Part shown: positions 45,540 to 53,961 of the stretch, piece by piece | Layout of the letters: every line of letters begins with the position of its first letter | How positions within the stretch are numbered: position 1 is the stretch's first letter | Assembly: GCF_017873135.1 (NCBI RefSeq) | Contig: NZ_JAGGJV010000009.1 | Span: 223,030-287,029, forward strand | Length of the DNA: 64,000 nt | DNA from: Rhizobium herbae | GTDB lineage: Bacteria; Pseudomonadota; Alphaproteobacteria; Rhizobiales; Rhizobiaceae | Reading direction: 5' to 3' | The notes under the pieces: generated by a model | What the model saw: the letters and a program-made list of their open reading frames with translations, nothing else | Told to the model about the DNA's origin: nothing | The model's database searches: none | Translations under genes and position numbers: made by a program

Positions 45540-45586
45540 CTCTCTGTTCCCTTTTTTGAGCCCGTTATGGGCCTTTTTCTTCCAGC

Positions 45587-46642
45587 TCAAACGGCTTCGT
45601 GCCAGGCTTGAGCCAAAACCCTCAGCCAATTTTCCCGGCATATTTTTGTCAGTTCCGCGTCACCATATCCGGCGTCCCGCAGGGCGGCAATCAGGTTCTG
45701 GTTGCCCGCCGCGTCGGTTATTTCTTCCGGAATGGTTGCCCCGTCGAAGTCCGATCCGAGCGCCACGCAATCGATGCCCATGCGCCCGACCATGTAGTCG
45801 ATGTGACGCACCATGTCGGAGAGCGGCGTCTTCGCATTTTCCAGCCCATCGGGCCGCAGCATGGTCGTCGCATAGTTGAGTCCCGCCAGACCATTGCTGT
45901 CGCGGATCGCATCCATCTGGCGATCCGTCAGGTTGCGGGCGACTGTGGTCAATGAATGCGCATTGGAGTGGCTGGCGATCAGCGGTTGGTCGGTGGTTTT
46001 CGCCACATCCCAGAAACCCTTTTCAGTGATGTGGGCGAGATCGATGAGAATGCCGAGCCGATTGCATTCGCGAACCAAAGCGAAGCCGGCATCGGTCAGG
46101 CCGGGTCCGGTGTCCGGCCCCATCGGAAAGGCAAAGGGCACACCATGGCCGAAGATGTTGTTGCGGCTCCAGACCGGGCCGAGCGAGCGCAAACCGGCGG
46201 CATAGAATGTTTCGAGCGCGGCGAGATCCTCACCGATCGCCTCGCAGCCTTCCATATGCAAAACCGCGGCAAAAATGCCCTTTTCCATTGCGGCACGGAT
46301 GTCAGCGGTCGAGCGACAGAGCTTCCAGGCACCGGCGCGATCCAGCCGAAGGGCGATGGCCGCGAACTCGAGCGCGATATCGAGAGAAGGCTGCCGCTCC
46401 AGCGGCTCCGACAACGGCGTCGCATAATGGCCGTTCTCGTCAGGCGTTTTCAAAACGAGATGTTCGGACGGAATATAGATCGCCGACAGTCCGCCGGCGA
46501 GCCCGCCCCGCCTGGCGCGCGGGCCGTCGATATGGCCTTCCGTCGTTCCCTCGGCAAATTCCCGGACCGGATCGGCCCCGTTCTTGGCATTGCTCCATAG
46601 TCTCAGCAGCACATCGTTGTGGCCGTCGAAAACCGCCTGCAT
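45587..46642 (-). CDS. Membrane-dipeptidase family (M19) dipeptidase
   Basis: A 351-residue zinc dipeptidase of the renal dipeptidase type. Metal-site motifs are VFDGHNDVLLRLW at residues 4-16, HMEGCEAIGED near residue 122, IDLAHITEKGFWD near 200 and PLIASHSNAHSL near residue 222. No signal peptide is evident, so it probably cleaves imported dipeptides in the cytoplasm. It is the first gene of the dpp operon, 47 bases before dppA. Bacterial members often accept dipeptides with a D-residue at the C-terminal side. Confidence 0.92.
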   Translation of the reverse strand: MQAVFDGHNDVLLRLWSNAKNGADPVREFAEGTTEGHIDGPRARRGGLAGGLSAIYIPSEHLVLKTPDENGHYATPLSEPLERQPSLDIALEFAAIALRLDRAGAWKLCRSTADIRAAMEKGIFAAVLHMEGCEAIGEDLAALETFYAAGLRSLGPVWSRNNIFGHGVPFAFPMGPDTGPGLTDAGFALVRECNRLGILIDLAHITEKGFWDVAKTTDQPLIASHSNAHSLTTVARNLTDRQMDAIRDSNGLAGLNYATTMLRPDGLENAKTPLSDMVRHIDYMVGRMGIDCVALGSDFDGATIPEEITDAAGNQNLIAALRDAGYGDAELTKICRENWLRVLAQAWHEAV

Positions 46643-47026
46643 TCAGAAAATCCCTGTCCTGCCTGGTGTGCAAATGGGAGAAGCCCATTTTTGTCCGATT
46701 GGTCAAGAATGCGATGCTAGTGAATCGCATGGCGAATAACAATGCAGTCCTTATGAAATTCCACACTGAAAAAGCGGGGCGAGAACAAAGGCTTGTCGAT
46801 TGAGACAATGCGGCACCGACATGCGGACGGATACGAGAATCCGGCAATATTCTGGAGGGAAAGAACGGTGTCCGCCCGAAAAATGGGTGTTGTCCCGGCT
46901 GGAAATCTGCCAATGACTGACCATCCGGGCACAAGCGGCAGCGGCGGCGCCCATCGACACATAGAGCCGCCTGCCGAAATCCCATCGACTTAGCGGCAGG
47001 GCGGCGGTCCTGGAGAGGCGTAGAAC
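46643..47026. other. Intergenic control region between dipeptidase and DUF4105 genes
   Basis: A 384-base divergent gap without a credible gene. Next to the dipeptidase it has an inverted repeat (46709-46730); next to the DUF4105 gene it has a bulged hairpin, 46966-46976 with 46994-47005, which ends 21 bases before the ATG. Confidence 0.5.
46709..46730. promoter_or_regulatory. Inverted repeat, candidate operator of the dipeptidase-dpp operon
   Basis: ATGCGAT (46709-46715) and ATCGCAT (46724-46730) are exact inverted copies with an 8-base spacer, 67 bases before the dipeptidase ATG. No regulator gene is adjacent. Confidence 0.4.
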
Positions 47027-48067
47027 ATGACGGATCAACCAAGGCGGGCACGTTTGCATCTGCTCGGGACGATGCTGCGCATATTTTCCGCGCTGGCCAT
47101 TCTCGGCTTTGCCATCTGGGGTGCGATTGCCCTGTTCTATCAGATACCTGGCAACGTCTGGATACGGGGTGCGGCGGCGGCGACATGGGCCGTTCTTTCG
47201 CTTGCAGCGCTGTTCGCCTATCTGCGCTGGCGGTCCCGGCTTGCAGCCCTGATCTATCCGGTCATGATCGCCCTGCTGCTCTTCTGGTGGGGCTCCATTC
47301 CGGCCAGCAACAGCCGCGACTGGGCCGACGAGGTCGGGCAGATGACTGCCGGCGTCGTCAACGGCCACGAGGTGACGCTTGCCAATGTGCGCAATTTCGA
47401 CTGGCGGGCGCCGACAGACTATACCGTCCGCTGGGAAACGCGGACTTACGATCTCGACAAGCTCGCCTCCGTCGATCTGCTGCTGTCCTACTGGTCAGGC
47501 CCGGCAGTCGCCCACACACTGATCTCGTTTGGTTTCGAGGACGGCACGTTCGTCACCTTCTCGGTGGAAATCCGCAAGGAACGGCATGAGAGCTTTTCCG
47601 AAATCGGCGGCTTCTTCAAAGAGTTCGAGACCAGCGTGATTGCCGCCGACGAGCGCGACATCGTGCGGGTGCGCACCAATATCCGTAAGGAAGACGTCTA
47701 TATCTACCGCATCAACATGCCAAAATCGGCGATGCGCTCGCTGTTCATGGCCTATGTCGATCAGGCCAACAGCCTGACCGAGACGCCGCAATTCTACAAC
47801 ACAGTGACTGCCAATTGCACGACGATCGTCTACGAGATGGTCAGCCGCATCGTTCCGGGCCTGCCGCTGGATTATCGCCTGCTGTTTTCCGGCTACCTGC
47901 CGGCCTATATCGCCGAGGTGAACGGCTTCATGCCGGGCTACACGCTCGAACAATTGCGCGAAGGCGGCGCGATCAGCAACCGAGCGCGGGCAGCGGACGC
48001 AGCCCCTGATTTCTCCAGGCGCATTCGCGACGGCGTGCCGGGTATTGCCCCTTTGACGCAGCCGTAA
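47027..48067 (+). CDS. DUF4105 membrane protein
   Basis: A 346-residue protein with three N-terminal membrane helices (LRIFSALAILGFAIWGAIALFY, AAAATWAVLSLAALFAYL, LAALIYPVMIALLLFWWGSIP) and a periplasmic DUF4105 domain. The domain shows NVRNFDWRAPTDYTVRWETRTYDL near residue 122, VAHTLISFGFEDGTFVTFSVEIRKE near residue 160, and YNTVTANCTTIVYEMV near residue 258, where the Asn-Cys-Thr looks like a cysteine nucleophile with His162 as partner. Some DUF4105 proteins have been linked to lipoprotein acylation; that is only a lead here. GGAGAGG precedes the ATG. Confidence 0.87.
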   Translation: MTDQPRRARLHLLGTMLRIFSALAILGFAIWGAIALFYQIPGNVWIRGAAAATWAVLSLAALFAYLRWRSRLAALIYPVMIALLLFWWGSIPASNSRDWADEVGQMTAGVVNGHEVTLANVRNFDWRAPTDYTVRWETRTYDLDKLASVDLLLSYWSGPAVAHTLISFGFEDGTFVTFSVEIRKERHESFSEIGGFFKEFETSVIAADERDIVRVRTNIRKEDVYIYRINMPKSAMRSLFMAYVDQANSLTETPQFYNTVTANCTTIVYEMVSRIVPGLPLDYRLLFSGYLPAYIAEVNGFMPGYTLEQLREGGAISNRARAADAAPDFSRRIRDGVPGIAPLTQP

Positions 48068-48107
48068 AGCGGCTTACATTGGGACGGCAGACAACAGGAA
48101 ATACCGC

Positions 48108-49127
48108 ATGAACCTCAAGGAGTTCGCAAACCGGCTCGAACTGTCGCAGACGACGGTGAGCCGCGCCTTGAGCGGTTATCCCGAGGTGAAGCAGGCAACC
48201 CGCGAACGCGTGCTGAAGGCGGCGCTCGAATATGGCTACCGGCCGAACACCAGCGCACTTGGTCTTGCCACAGGCCGGGTTGGCGCGATCGGCATTGTGC
48301 TGAAGGGCGGTGGCGAATTCGGTCCGCATACCAGCGAATTCATGGGTGGACTCGGCGGGCGGTTGCAGCAGGAAGAAGTCGATATTCTCGTATCCACTGT
48401 GGATTCGCAGGAAGCGGAGTTGACCACCTATCGGCGGCTGGCAGCCAGCAAGCGCGTCGATGCCGTCATCCTGCATTCGCCTTTTATCGACGATCCGCGT
48501 ATTGCGCTCCTCAATTCGCTGCGCCTGCCCTTCATCGTCCATGGACGCACCAATTCAGACGGCAATTTCGGCTGGCTGGACATCGACAATTTCGGCGCGG
48601 TGCGCCAGGCGGCCAGCCATCTGCTTGATCTCGGCCATCGCCGCATCGCGCTTCTCAACGGCTATCGCGGCCGGATTTTCGCGGAACACCGGCAAGAGGG
48701 CTACCAGACGGCGCTGGACGAACGCGGCGTTACGATCGATCCGGCGCTCTGCGGACATGGCGAATTCACCGACGAGATGGGCTTCCGGCTGATGCAAGGT
48801 TTCCTGAAACTGGACGACCGGCCAACGGCTGTCGTCGCCGGCTCGATGATGTCGGCGCTGGGTGCCATGCGGGCGATCAGGATCGCAGGTTTGAAGGTCG
48901 GCGAGGATATCTCGCTGATCGCCCATGACGACGTCTTTCCCTATATCAGCCCCGACCATCTGGTGCCGACACTGTCGACCACGCGGTCATCGATCCGCGC
49001 GGCAGGCGCACGGATCGGGGAAATGGTGCTGGAAATGCTACAGGGAACACCGGCCGAGACCCTGCGCGAGGTCTGGCCGGTTGAACTGGTCATCCGCAAC
49101 TCGACGGCGGCGGTTAAGCGGATTTAA
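48108..49127 (+). CDS. LacI-family regulator (ThuR-like)
   Basis: A 339-residue LacI-type repressor. The helix-turn-helix is at residues 1-25 (NLKEFANRLELSQTTVSRALSGYPEVKQATRERVLKAALEYGYRPN) with the hinge helix after it, then a periplasmic-binding-protein-like sugar domain (VDAVILHSPFIDDPRIALLNSLRLPFIVHGR near residue 120). It is convergent with thuB, the stop codons overlapping by 3 bases, and a LacI-type palindrome precedes thuA. It probably represses thuAB in response to a disaccharide derivative. Confidence 0.88.
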   Translation: MNLKEFANRLELSQTTVSRALSGYPEVKQATRERVLKAALEYGYRPNTSALGLATGRVGAIGIVLKGGGEFGPHTSEFMGGLGGRLQQEEVDILVSTVDSQEAELTTYRRLAASKRVDAVILHSPFIDDPRIALLNSLRLPFIVHGRTNSDGNFGWLDIDNFGAVRQAASHLLDLGHRRIALLNGYRGRIFAEHRQEGYQTALDERGVTIDPALCGHGEFTDEMGFRLMQGFLKLDDRPTAVVAGSMMSALGAMRAIRIAGLKVGEDISLIAHDDVFPYISPDHLVPTLSTTRSSIRAAGARIGEMVLEMLQGTPAETLREVWPVELVIRNSTAAVKRI

Positions 49128-50176
49128 ACCGCGAGCTCGCGGCGTTCCTTCTCGGTGACCATCGCCAGATCGAGAACCTTCTGCAAATCCGCCGCATGGC
49201 GGAAGCCAGGCTCCGCCGTCCTACCGGCCCTGATCGCATCGATGAAGCGCTGATAGTTCGTCAAAACCGTTCCGGCGTCGATGTCCTTCCAGATGCCTTT
49301 TTCGATGTCCTTGCCGAGGCAAGCGCGCAGTGTCGATCCGTCCGGCGTGTGGATGACTTCGATCGCGCCCTTGTTGCCATGCATGCGCAGACGCAGCTCA
49401 TTGAGATGCCCCGTTGCCCAACGGCTGGCATGGACCACGCCCATGGCGCCATTGGCAAATTCGGCGGTCATGGTGAAGCTGTCATTGGCATCGAGATCGT
49501 ATTCGCCGATCTTGTTGCCGGGTGCCTTGTCGAAGGTTTTGAGTCGGGCGAAGATATGATCGACATCCGTGGCCGCGCCGTAGCCGGCAAAATCAAGAAT
49601 ATGAATGCCGACATCGCCGAGTACACCGTTCGAGCCATGCTTGGTCGACAGCCGCCACAGCCATTGCGATTCCGTCGACCAATCGCCCCACGCCTTGGAA
49701 ACCAGCCAGCTCTGCAGATAGGATGCCTCGATATGCCGGACCTTGCCGATCTCGCCGGCGAGAACCATCTGGCGGGCTTTCTGGACTTCGGCGACATTGC
49801 GGTAGGTCAGGTTGACCATGGTCACCAGGCCAGATTTTTCCGCCGCCGTCGCCATCTCGTCGGCCTTTGCATAGTCTTCGGCCAGCGGCTTTTCGCAGAG
49901 CACATGTTTACCGGCCGCCAGAAGCTTCAGGGTCGTCGGATAGTGGATCTTGTCCGGCGTCACATTCGTAACGGCATCGAACTCGCCCCAGGCAATCGCC
50001 TCGTCGAGTGACGTGAACGTCTTGGCGATCTCATGGCGCAACGCGAAGGCCTGCACCCGGACCAGATCGACATCGACAGCTGCAACAAGCTCGACGCCCG
50101 AAATCGTCGCAAAATTCATCGCATGGGTATTGGCCATGCCGCCGGTGCCGAGAATGAGGAGACGAATGGTTTTCAT
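49124..50176 (-). CDS. thuB: Gfo/Idh/MocA oxidoreductase ThuB
   Basis: A 350-residue NAD(P)-dependent oxidoreductase. The Rossmann motif is RLLILGTGGMANTHAMNFA, the lysine motif is HVLCEKPLAEDYAKADEM near residue 95, and GVLGDVGIHILDFAGYG near residue 180 carries the active-site Asp and His. With ThuA it acts in conversion of trehalose and related disaccharides to 3-keto derivatives in Sinorhizobium. The start is the ATG at 50176, which overlaps the thuA stop as TGATG. Confidence 0.88.
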   Translation of the reverse strand: MKTIRLLILGTGGMANTHAMNFATISGVELVAAVDVDLVRVQAFALRHEIAKTFTSLDEAIAWGEFDAVTNVTPDKIHYPTTLKLLAAGKHVLCEKPLAEDYAKADEMATAAEKSGLVTMVNLTYRNVAEVQKARQMVLAGEIGKVRHIEASYLQSWLVSKAWGDWSTESQWLWRLSTKHGSNGVLGDVGIHILDFAGYGAATDVDHIFARLKTFDKAPGNKIGEYDLDANDSFTMTAEFANGAMGVVHASRWATGHLNELRLRMHGNKGAIEVIHTPDGSTLRACLGKDIEKGIWKDIDAGTVLTNYQRFIDAIRAGRTAEPGFRHAADLQKVLDLAMVTEKERRELAV

Positions 50177-50961
50177 CACTTGTATCCTTCCTCGCCAGCC
50201 TGATGCAGCCGTGGGCCGCGCTCGACGATCGGCTCCAGAGCCTTTTCCACCGGTACATTCGGCGCGTCGTGAATTGCGGTGTAGGTGCCCTGCGGATTGT
50301 AGGCCCACTTGACCGAGTTGCGCAGAACCGTGTGCACGTTGGCGTCGTGATAGGTCGGATAGGTCTCGTGGCCGGGGCGGAAATAGAAGATATTGCCGGC
50401 ACCGCGGCGCCAGGTCAGGCCCGAACGGAACACTTCGCCACCGGCAAACCAGGAGATGAAGACGGTTTCCAGCGGCTCCGGCACGGAAAACTGCTCGCCG
50501 TACATCTCTTCATTTTCCAGCACGAAGTTCTCATCGAGACCTGCGGCGATCGGATGACGCGGATTGATCACCCACAGCCTTTCCCGCTCACCCGCCTCGC
50601 GCCATTTCAGCGCACAGGGCGTGCCCATCAGCCGCTTGAACGGCTTGGAGAAATGGCCGGAATGCAGAACGATCAGGCCCATGCCTTCCCAGACACGCTT
50701 GGCGACGCGCTCGACGATCTCGTCCGACACCGCGCCATGATCCTTGTGGCCCCACCAGAGCAGAACATCGGTCGCGGCAAGGCGTTCGACGCTCAAGCCA
50801 TGCTCCGGCTCCTGCAAGGTTGCCGTTGTCGCCTCAATCGTCGGGTCCGTGTTCAGCGCCGCTGCGATCGTGTTGTGCATCCCGTTCGGGTAAATGCTTC
50901 TGACAACCTCATTGGTCTGCTCGTGAATGTTCTCGCCCCAGACAACCGCCTTTATGGTCAT
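50176..50961 (-). CDS. thuA: Trehalose utilisation protein ThuA
   Basis: A 261-residue ThuA-fold (class I glutamine amidotransferase-like) protein. Visible parts are [33 protein letters not shown] at the start, [22 protein letters not shown] near residue 70, [19 protein letters not shown] near residue 95 and [31 protein letters not shown] near residue 205. The His-rich set fits a metal-dependent sugar isomerase or dehydrogenase partner. The start is the ATG at 50961; a TTG 6 bases upstream is less likely. A LacI-type operator lies 43 bases upstream. Confidence 0.92.
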   Translation of the reverse strand: MTIKAVVWGENIHEQTNEVVRSIYPNGMHNTIAAALNTDPTIEATTATLQEPEHGLSVERLAATDVLLWWGHKDHGAVSDEIVERVAKRVWEGMGLIVLHSGHFSKPFKRLMGTPCALKWREAGERERLWVINPRHPIAAGLDENFVLENEEMYGEQFSVPEPLETVFISWFAGGEVFRSGLTWRRGAGNIFYFRPGHETYPTYHDANVHTVLRNSVKWAYNPQGTYTAIHDAPNVPVEKALEPIVERGPRLHQAGEEGYK

Positions 50962-51003
50962 GATCAATCCTTTTTTCGCTTCATCGGTCCATGGCCAATG
51001 AAT

Positions 51004-51019
51004 TTGAAACCGCTTTCAA
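51004..51019. promoter_or_regulatory. LacI-type operator upstream of thuA
   Basis: TTGAAA (51004-51009), CCGC, TTTCAA (51014-51019). This is the usual LacI-family half-site pair with a central CG, 43 bases before the thuA start. The LacI-type regulator at 48108 is the likely ligand. Confidence 0.8.
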
Positions 51020-51079
51020 TTTGAAGCGATAGAATCCCGACAACGCTTTTGCAAGCGAAAATCCGGCAGCGCGAATAGA

Positions 51080-51421
51080 TTAGTGAAAGCTGGATTTGGA
51101 GAAGAAATTGAGCACGACAACTCCGGCGATGATCAAGCCGAGCCCGAGAACGGCAGCAAGATCAAGCTTCTGCCCGAAACCGAAATAACCGACAAGCGAG
51201 ATGAGGACGATGCCGAGGCCACTCCAGACCGCATAGGCGATCCCCACCGGAATGACCCGCAGCGTATAGGACAGGAAGTAGAAGGCGATTGCATAGCAGA
51301 CGACCATGATCACCGTCGGCACAAGCTTGGTAAAATGCTGGGCGGCCTGCATCGCCGAGGTGCCGAGCACCTCGAAGACAATCGCGATCACGAGCACGCC
51401 ATAGAGCATTGCGGGGTTCAT
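51080..51421 (-). CDS. SMR-family multidrug efflux protein (EmrE-like)
   Basis: A 113-residue four-helix small multidrug resistance protein. The essential membrane glutamate is in GVLVIAIVFEVLGTSAMQAA near residue 17; the second and third helices show AFYFLSYTLRVIPVGIAYAVWSGLGIVLISLVGYFGF, which is typical of the QacE/EmrE subtype rather than guanidinium exporters. It works as a dimer exchanging protons for cationic compounds. The ATG at 51421 lies 19 bases after the stop of the TetR gene, in one operon. Confidence 0.92.
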   Translation of the reverse strand: MNPAMLYGVLVIAIVFEVLGTSAMQAAQHFTKLVPTVIMVVCYAIAFYFLSYTLRVIPVGIAYAVWSGLGIVLISLVGYFGFGQKLDLAAVLGLGLIIAGVVVLNFFSKSSFH

Positions 51422-51440
51422 CTGGAGCTCCAATGGCCGG

Positions 51441-52001
51441 TTACTGCAAGGAAAGTGCGACGAGTTGAGTGCGCATCGCCTGTCGCGTCTGCTGATCGAC
51501 ATCATGGCTCTTGAGGATGTCGGCAAGCCACAGGCCGTCGGCGGCAAACCGCGCCAGCAGGCAGCCAACCGAGGAATCGGTGCCAACGAATTCATCCGCG
51601 TGATCGGCCACCCATAACCGCCAGCGCGCCCGCAACTGCGGCTCAGAAAGCAGTGCAATGGTCAGCACCTGCCAGCCTTGTGTGTCGGTTTCGTCCTGTA
51701 AGGCAAAGACGCAAGCCAGATAGGCACGGGTGAACCGCCCATGCGCGACGGGATCGTTGCGCATTTCCTCGGCGATCGTCCGGTCGAGCTTGCCGGTCAG
51801 GTCATCGAACAGACCATCCAGCAGCGCCATCTTGTTGGGAAAATGATGCAGCAACCCGCCCTTGCTGACGCCAGCCGCCTGCGACACGGCATCCAGCGTT
51901 ACCCCCGACGCCCCGAGTTCAAGCGAGAGGCGCGCGGCGACCTCCAGCAATTGCTGGCGGACGAGTTCTGGCTGTTTCCGGCGATGATGAGCGATGGACA
52001 T
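51441..52001 (-). CDS. TetR-family regulator of SMR efflux
   Basis: A 186-residue TetR repressor. The helix-turn-helix is at residues 12-58 (LVRQQLLEVAARLSLELGASGVTLDAVSQAAGVSKGGLLHHFPNK). The C-terminal ligand domain matches the TetR_C type seen in QacR-like regulators (DSSVGCLLARFAADGLWLADIL). It is cotranscribed with the SMR pump and a 14-bp perfect palindrome lies just upstream, so it should repress its own operon until a toxic cation binds. Confidence 0.9.
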   Translation of the reverse strand: MSIAHHRRKQPELVRQQLLEVAARLSLELGASGVTLDAVSQAAGVSKGGLLHHFPNKMALLDGLFDDLTGKLDRTIAEEMRNDPVAHGRFTRAYLACVFALQDETDTQGWQVLTIALLSEPQLRARWRLWVADHADEFVGTDSSVGCLLARFAADGLWLADILKSHDVDQQTRQAMRTQLVALSLQ

Positions 52002-52014
52002 ACAGCCATAAGAT

Positions 52015-52028
52015 ACCGTCTAGACGGT
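52015..52028. promoter_or_regulatory. TetR operator palindrome
   Basis: ACCGTCTAGACGGT (52015-52028) is a perfect 14-bp palindrome 13 bases before the TetR gene start, the usual place and shape for an autoregulatory TetR site. Confidence 0.85.
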
Positions 52029-52155
52029 TTGTCAAGAAAATTCCTGTCGCGACCGCGATAATGCGATCAATCGCCGCAACAGGCGTGGTTCAGCGAAAAC
52101 CGATGGAACACGATAGCGCGGCACGCTAGAAGTAGCGGCAATCAGGGAAACGACG

Positions 52156-52551
52156 ATGACGGACGGGCAGACGGAAACACTTTACAACGCGATCGGCGGC
52201 GACGGCACCGTGCGGGCGCTGACCCACCGTTTCTACGAACTCATGGACACGCTGCCGGAAGCCGCGCGCTGCCGCGCCGTGCACCCGGCAGATCTGTCTG
52301 GCAGCGAGGAAAAATTCTATGAGTACCTGACCGGCTGGCTCGGCGGCCCGCCGCTCTACACCGACAAGCGCGGCCATCCGAGGCTCAGGAGCCGGCATTT
52401 TGGCGCAGCGATCGGTCAGCAGGAGCGCGATGAGTGGCTGCTGTGTTTCACCCAGGCGCTGGAGGAAACCGTTTCGCATCCGCAATTGCGGTCGGTCATC
52501 CTGGAGCCGGTCACCCGGCTTGCCCATCACATGCAGAACAGGGACGAATAG
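52156..52551 (+). CDS. Group II truncated hemoglobin
   Basis: A 131-residue 2-over-2 globin. Tyr27 (B10) lies in THRFYELMD, the proximal His81 in RSRHF and the group II hallmark Trp94 (G8) in DEWLLCF. Such globins bind oxygen or nitric oxide and support redox or NO protection. The next gene starts 3 bases after its stop, so the two are cotranscribed. The start ATG at 52156 is preceded by AAACGACG, a weak Shine-Dalgarno. Confidence 0.92.
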   Translation: MTDGQTETLYNAIGGDGTVRALTHRFYELMDTLPEAARCRAVHPADLSGSEEKFYEYLTGWLGGPPLYTDKRGHPRLRSRHFGAAIGQQERDEWLLCFTQALEETVSHPQLRSVILEPVTRLAHHMQNRDE

Positions 52552-52554
52552 ACC

Positions 52555-52923
52555 ATGCAGAATGGCCAGTTGCGACCGGTTATCCTTTTCATTGCCGGGC
52601 TGATGGGATTGTTTGGCGTCATCAGCGCCGCTGCCGCCTCGCATGGAGCCGACCCGCGTCTGCTCGGCGGCGCGTCGGCCATGTGCCTGGCACACGCCCC
52701 TGCCCTCATCGCACTTTACGCGGCCTGGCCGATGATGCGGACAGCTGGGATTGCCGCACTTCTGCTGTCAGCGGGCACGGCCCTGTTTGCCGCCGACCTG
52801 ACCGCACGGCATTTCCTTGGCCATGGGCTCTTTCCGATGTCGGCGCCAACGGGTGGCGTCATCATGATGGCCGGTTGGGTCACGGTTGCCGCCGGTGCAT
52901 TCTTCATTCGAAGAGAAGTCTAG
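52555..52923 (+). CDS. DUF423 membrane protein
   Basis: A 122-residue inner-membrane protein with four helices (LFIAGLMGLFGVISAAAASH; AMCLAHAPALIALYAAWP; AGIAALLLSAGTALFAADL; GGVIMMAGWVTVAAGAFF), as in the DUF423/YgdD family. It follows the globin gene by 3 bases. Function unknown. Confidence 0.85.
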   Translation: MQNGQLRPVILFIAGLMGLFGVISAAAASHGADPRLLGGASAMCLAHAPALIALYAAWPMMRTAGIAALLLSAGTALFAADLTARHFLGHGLFPMSAPTGGVIMMAGWVTVAAGAFFIRREV

Positions 52924-52931
52924 CCGGCCGC

Positions 52932-53303
52932 TCAACCGCGCGGAATGCGGCCGAAGCGCAGCAGGTTTCCGTGCGGATCGTGGATGTAAAACTCTTCCAT
53001 GTTCCAGGGCCTCACGGACATTTCGCTCAGTCGCTCGACGTTTTTCTCAGCGAACTCGTGGTAGAGATCGCCGATGCCGCCGCCGCGCAGATAGACGGAC
53101 GTCTTCTCGCAAAGGCTGCGATCATCGGTCAGCCAGAAATGCAGTTCCATGTCTTCGCGGCGCAGGATGAGATAGTCTTGCTCCTGATAGATCGTGACGT
53201 CGAAGCCCAGCTTGTCGCGATAGAACGCCAAGGTCTCGCCGATATCCAGCGACGGCAGGACAGGCAGGACCTCGATGCGATTTTCGCCAGACAGATCGGC
53301 CAT
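52932..53303 (-). CDS. VOC-family (glyoxalase/bleomycin resistance fold) protein
   Basis: A 123-residue VOC protein with paired beta-alpha-beta-beta-beta modules: VLPSLDIGETLAFYRDKLGFDV near residue 18, ILRREDMELHFWLTDDR near residue 46, and EFYIHDPHGNLLRFGRIP at the end. It resembles bleomycin-binding members without any resistance evidence. The ATG at 53303 overlaps the stop of the monooxygenase gene by one base, so it is the last gene of the DUF2325 operon. Confidence 0.85.
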   Translation of the reverse strand: MADLSGENRIEVLPVLPSLDIGETLAFYRDKLGFDVTIYQEQDYLILRREDMELHFWLTDDRSLCEKTSVYLRGGGIGDLYHEFAEKNVERLSEMSVRPWNMEEFYIHDPHGNLLRFGRIPRG

Positions 53304-53617
53304 CACGCCCCCTCGACGACGGAGAATCCCTCGAATTTCGGCGGACCGAGATACATCGCCCGGTTATCCGCCGCGCTCTTGTGCGCCGCGCGGAAATTCT
53401 CGGATTTCGTCCAGGCCGAAAAGGCATCGTGGCTTTCCCAGATCGAGCTGGAAACGAACAGCGTATAGCCCTCGTCGGCAACGGTATCGCCGCGCAGCAA
53501 CCGGAACTCCTTGAACCCGGGAACTTCAGAAAGGCTGGAGTCACGGTTCTTCCACACATCTTCGAAAGCCGTTTCGTGGCCGATCGCGATCCTGAATCTG
53601 TTCATGGCGAAATACAT
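53303..53617 (-). CDS. IsdG/HmuD-type heme-degrading monooxygenase
   Basis: A 104-residue ABM-fold monooxygenase. The N-terminal YFAMNRFRIAIGHETAFEDVWKNRDSSLSEVPGFKEFRLLRG and the later VSSSIWESHDAFSAWTKSENFRAAHK match the IsdG-like heme oxygenases (HmuD/HmuQ) of rhizobia, which free iron from heme taken up by hmuSTUV. Asn6, Trp66 and His75 positions fit the catalytic set of the family. The ATG at 53617 has GAGGAT before it. It follows an 89-residue unknown gene by 10 bases. Confidence 0.88.
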   Translation of the reverse strand: MYFAMNRFRIAIGHETAFEDVWKNRDSSLSEVPGFKEFRLLRGDTVADEGYTLFVSSSIWESHDAFSAWTKSENFRAAHKSAADNRAMYLGPPKFEGFSVVEGA

Positions 53618-53627
53618 GCGGATATCC

Positions 53628-53897
53628 TCAAGCCCGGTCTTTGGCCGGCGCGGCAATCGCGCCGCCGGATGGGAACGGCAGGATATTGTCTCTCGGCTCA
53701 GGCGCAAGCCCTAAAGGCGCGCGAGCCGGCGGGCGTGACTGCCAGGCCGGAAATTCCGCCACGTTCGGATTGTCTTCCACCATGCGCGCGCGGCGCGACA
53801 GAAGCTCATAAAGTTCCGGCACCAACCCGTCGCCGAATTGCGAGGCCAGCTTGTGCAATCCGATCATCATGAATTGATCGGGACGCTCATTGTTCAT
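53628..53897 (-). CDS. Unknown small protein in heme-iron operon
   Basis: An 89-residue soluble protein I do not recognise. The start is the ATG at 53897 with GGAG 9 bases before. The first half is helical (FMMIGLHKLASQFGDGLVPELYELLSRRARM); the second half is proline- and alanine-rich and ends with an acid-basic tail. It has no cysteine, signal peptide or membrane span. It lies 64 bases after the DUF2325 gene and 10 bases before the heme monooxygenase gene, suggesting a role in heme or iron handling. Confidence 0.7.
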   Translation of the reverse strand: MNNERPDQFMMIGLHKLASQFGDGLVPELYELLSRRARMVEDNPNVAEFPAWQSRPPARAPLGLAPEPRDNILPFPSGGAIAAPAKDRA

Positions 53898-53961
53898 TCT
53901 TGTCATCTCCACAGGAAGCGGGCGCCGAAAAATGTACTCGCACATAGTCCCAAACAGCAGA

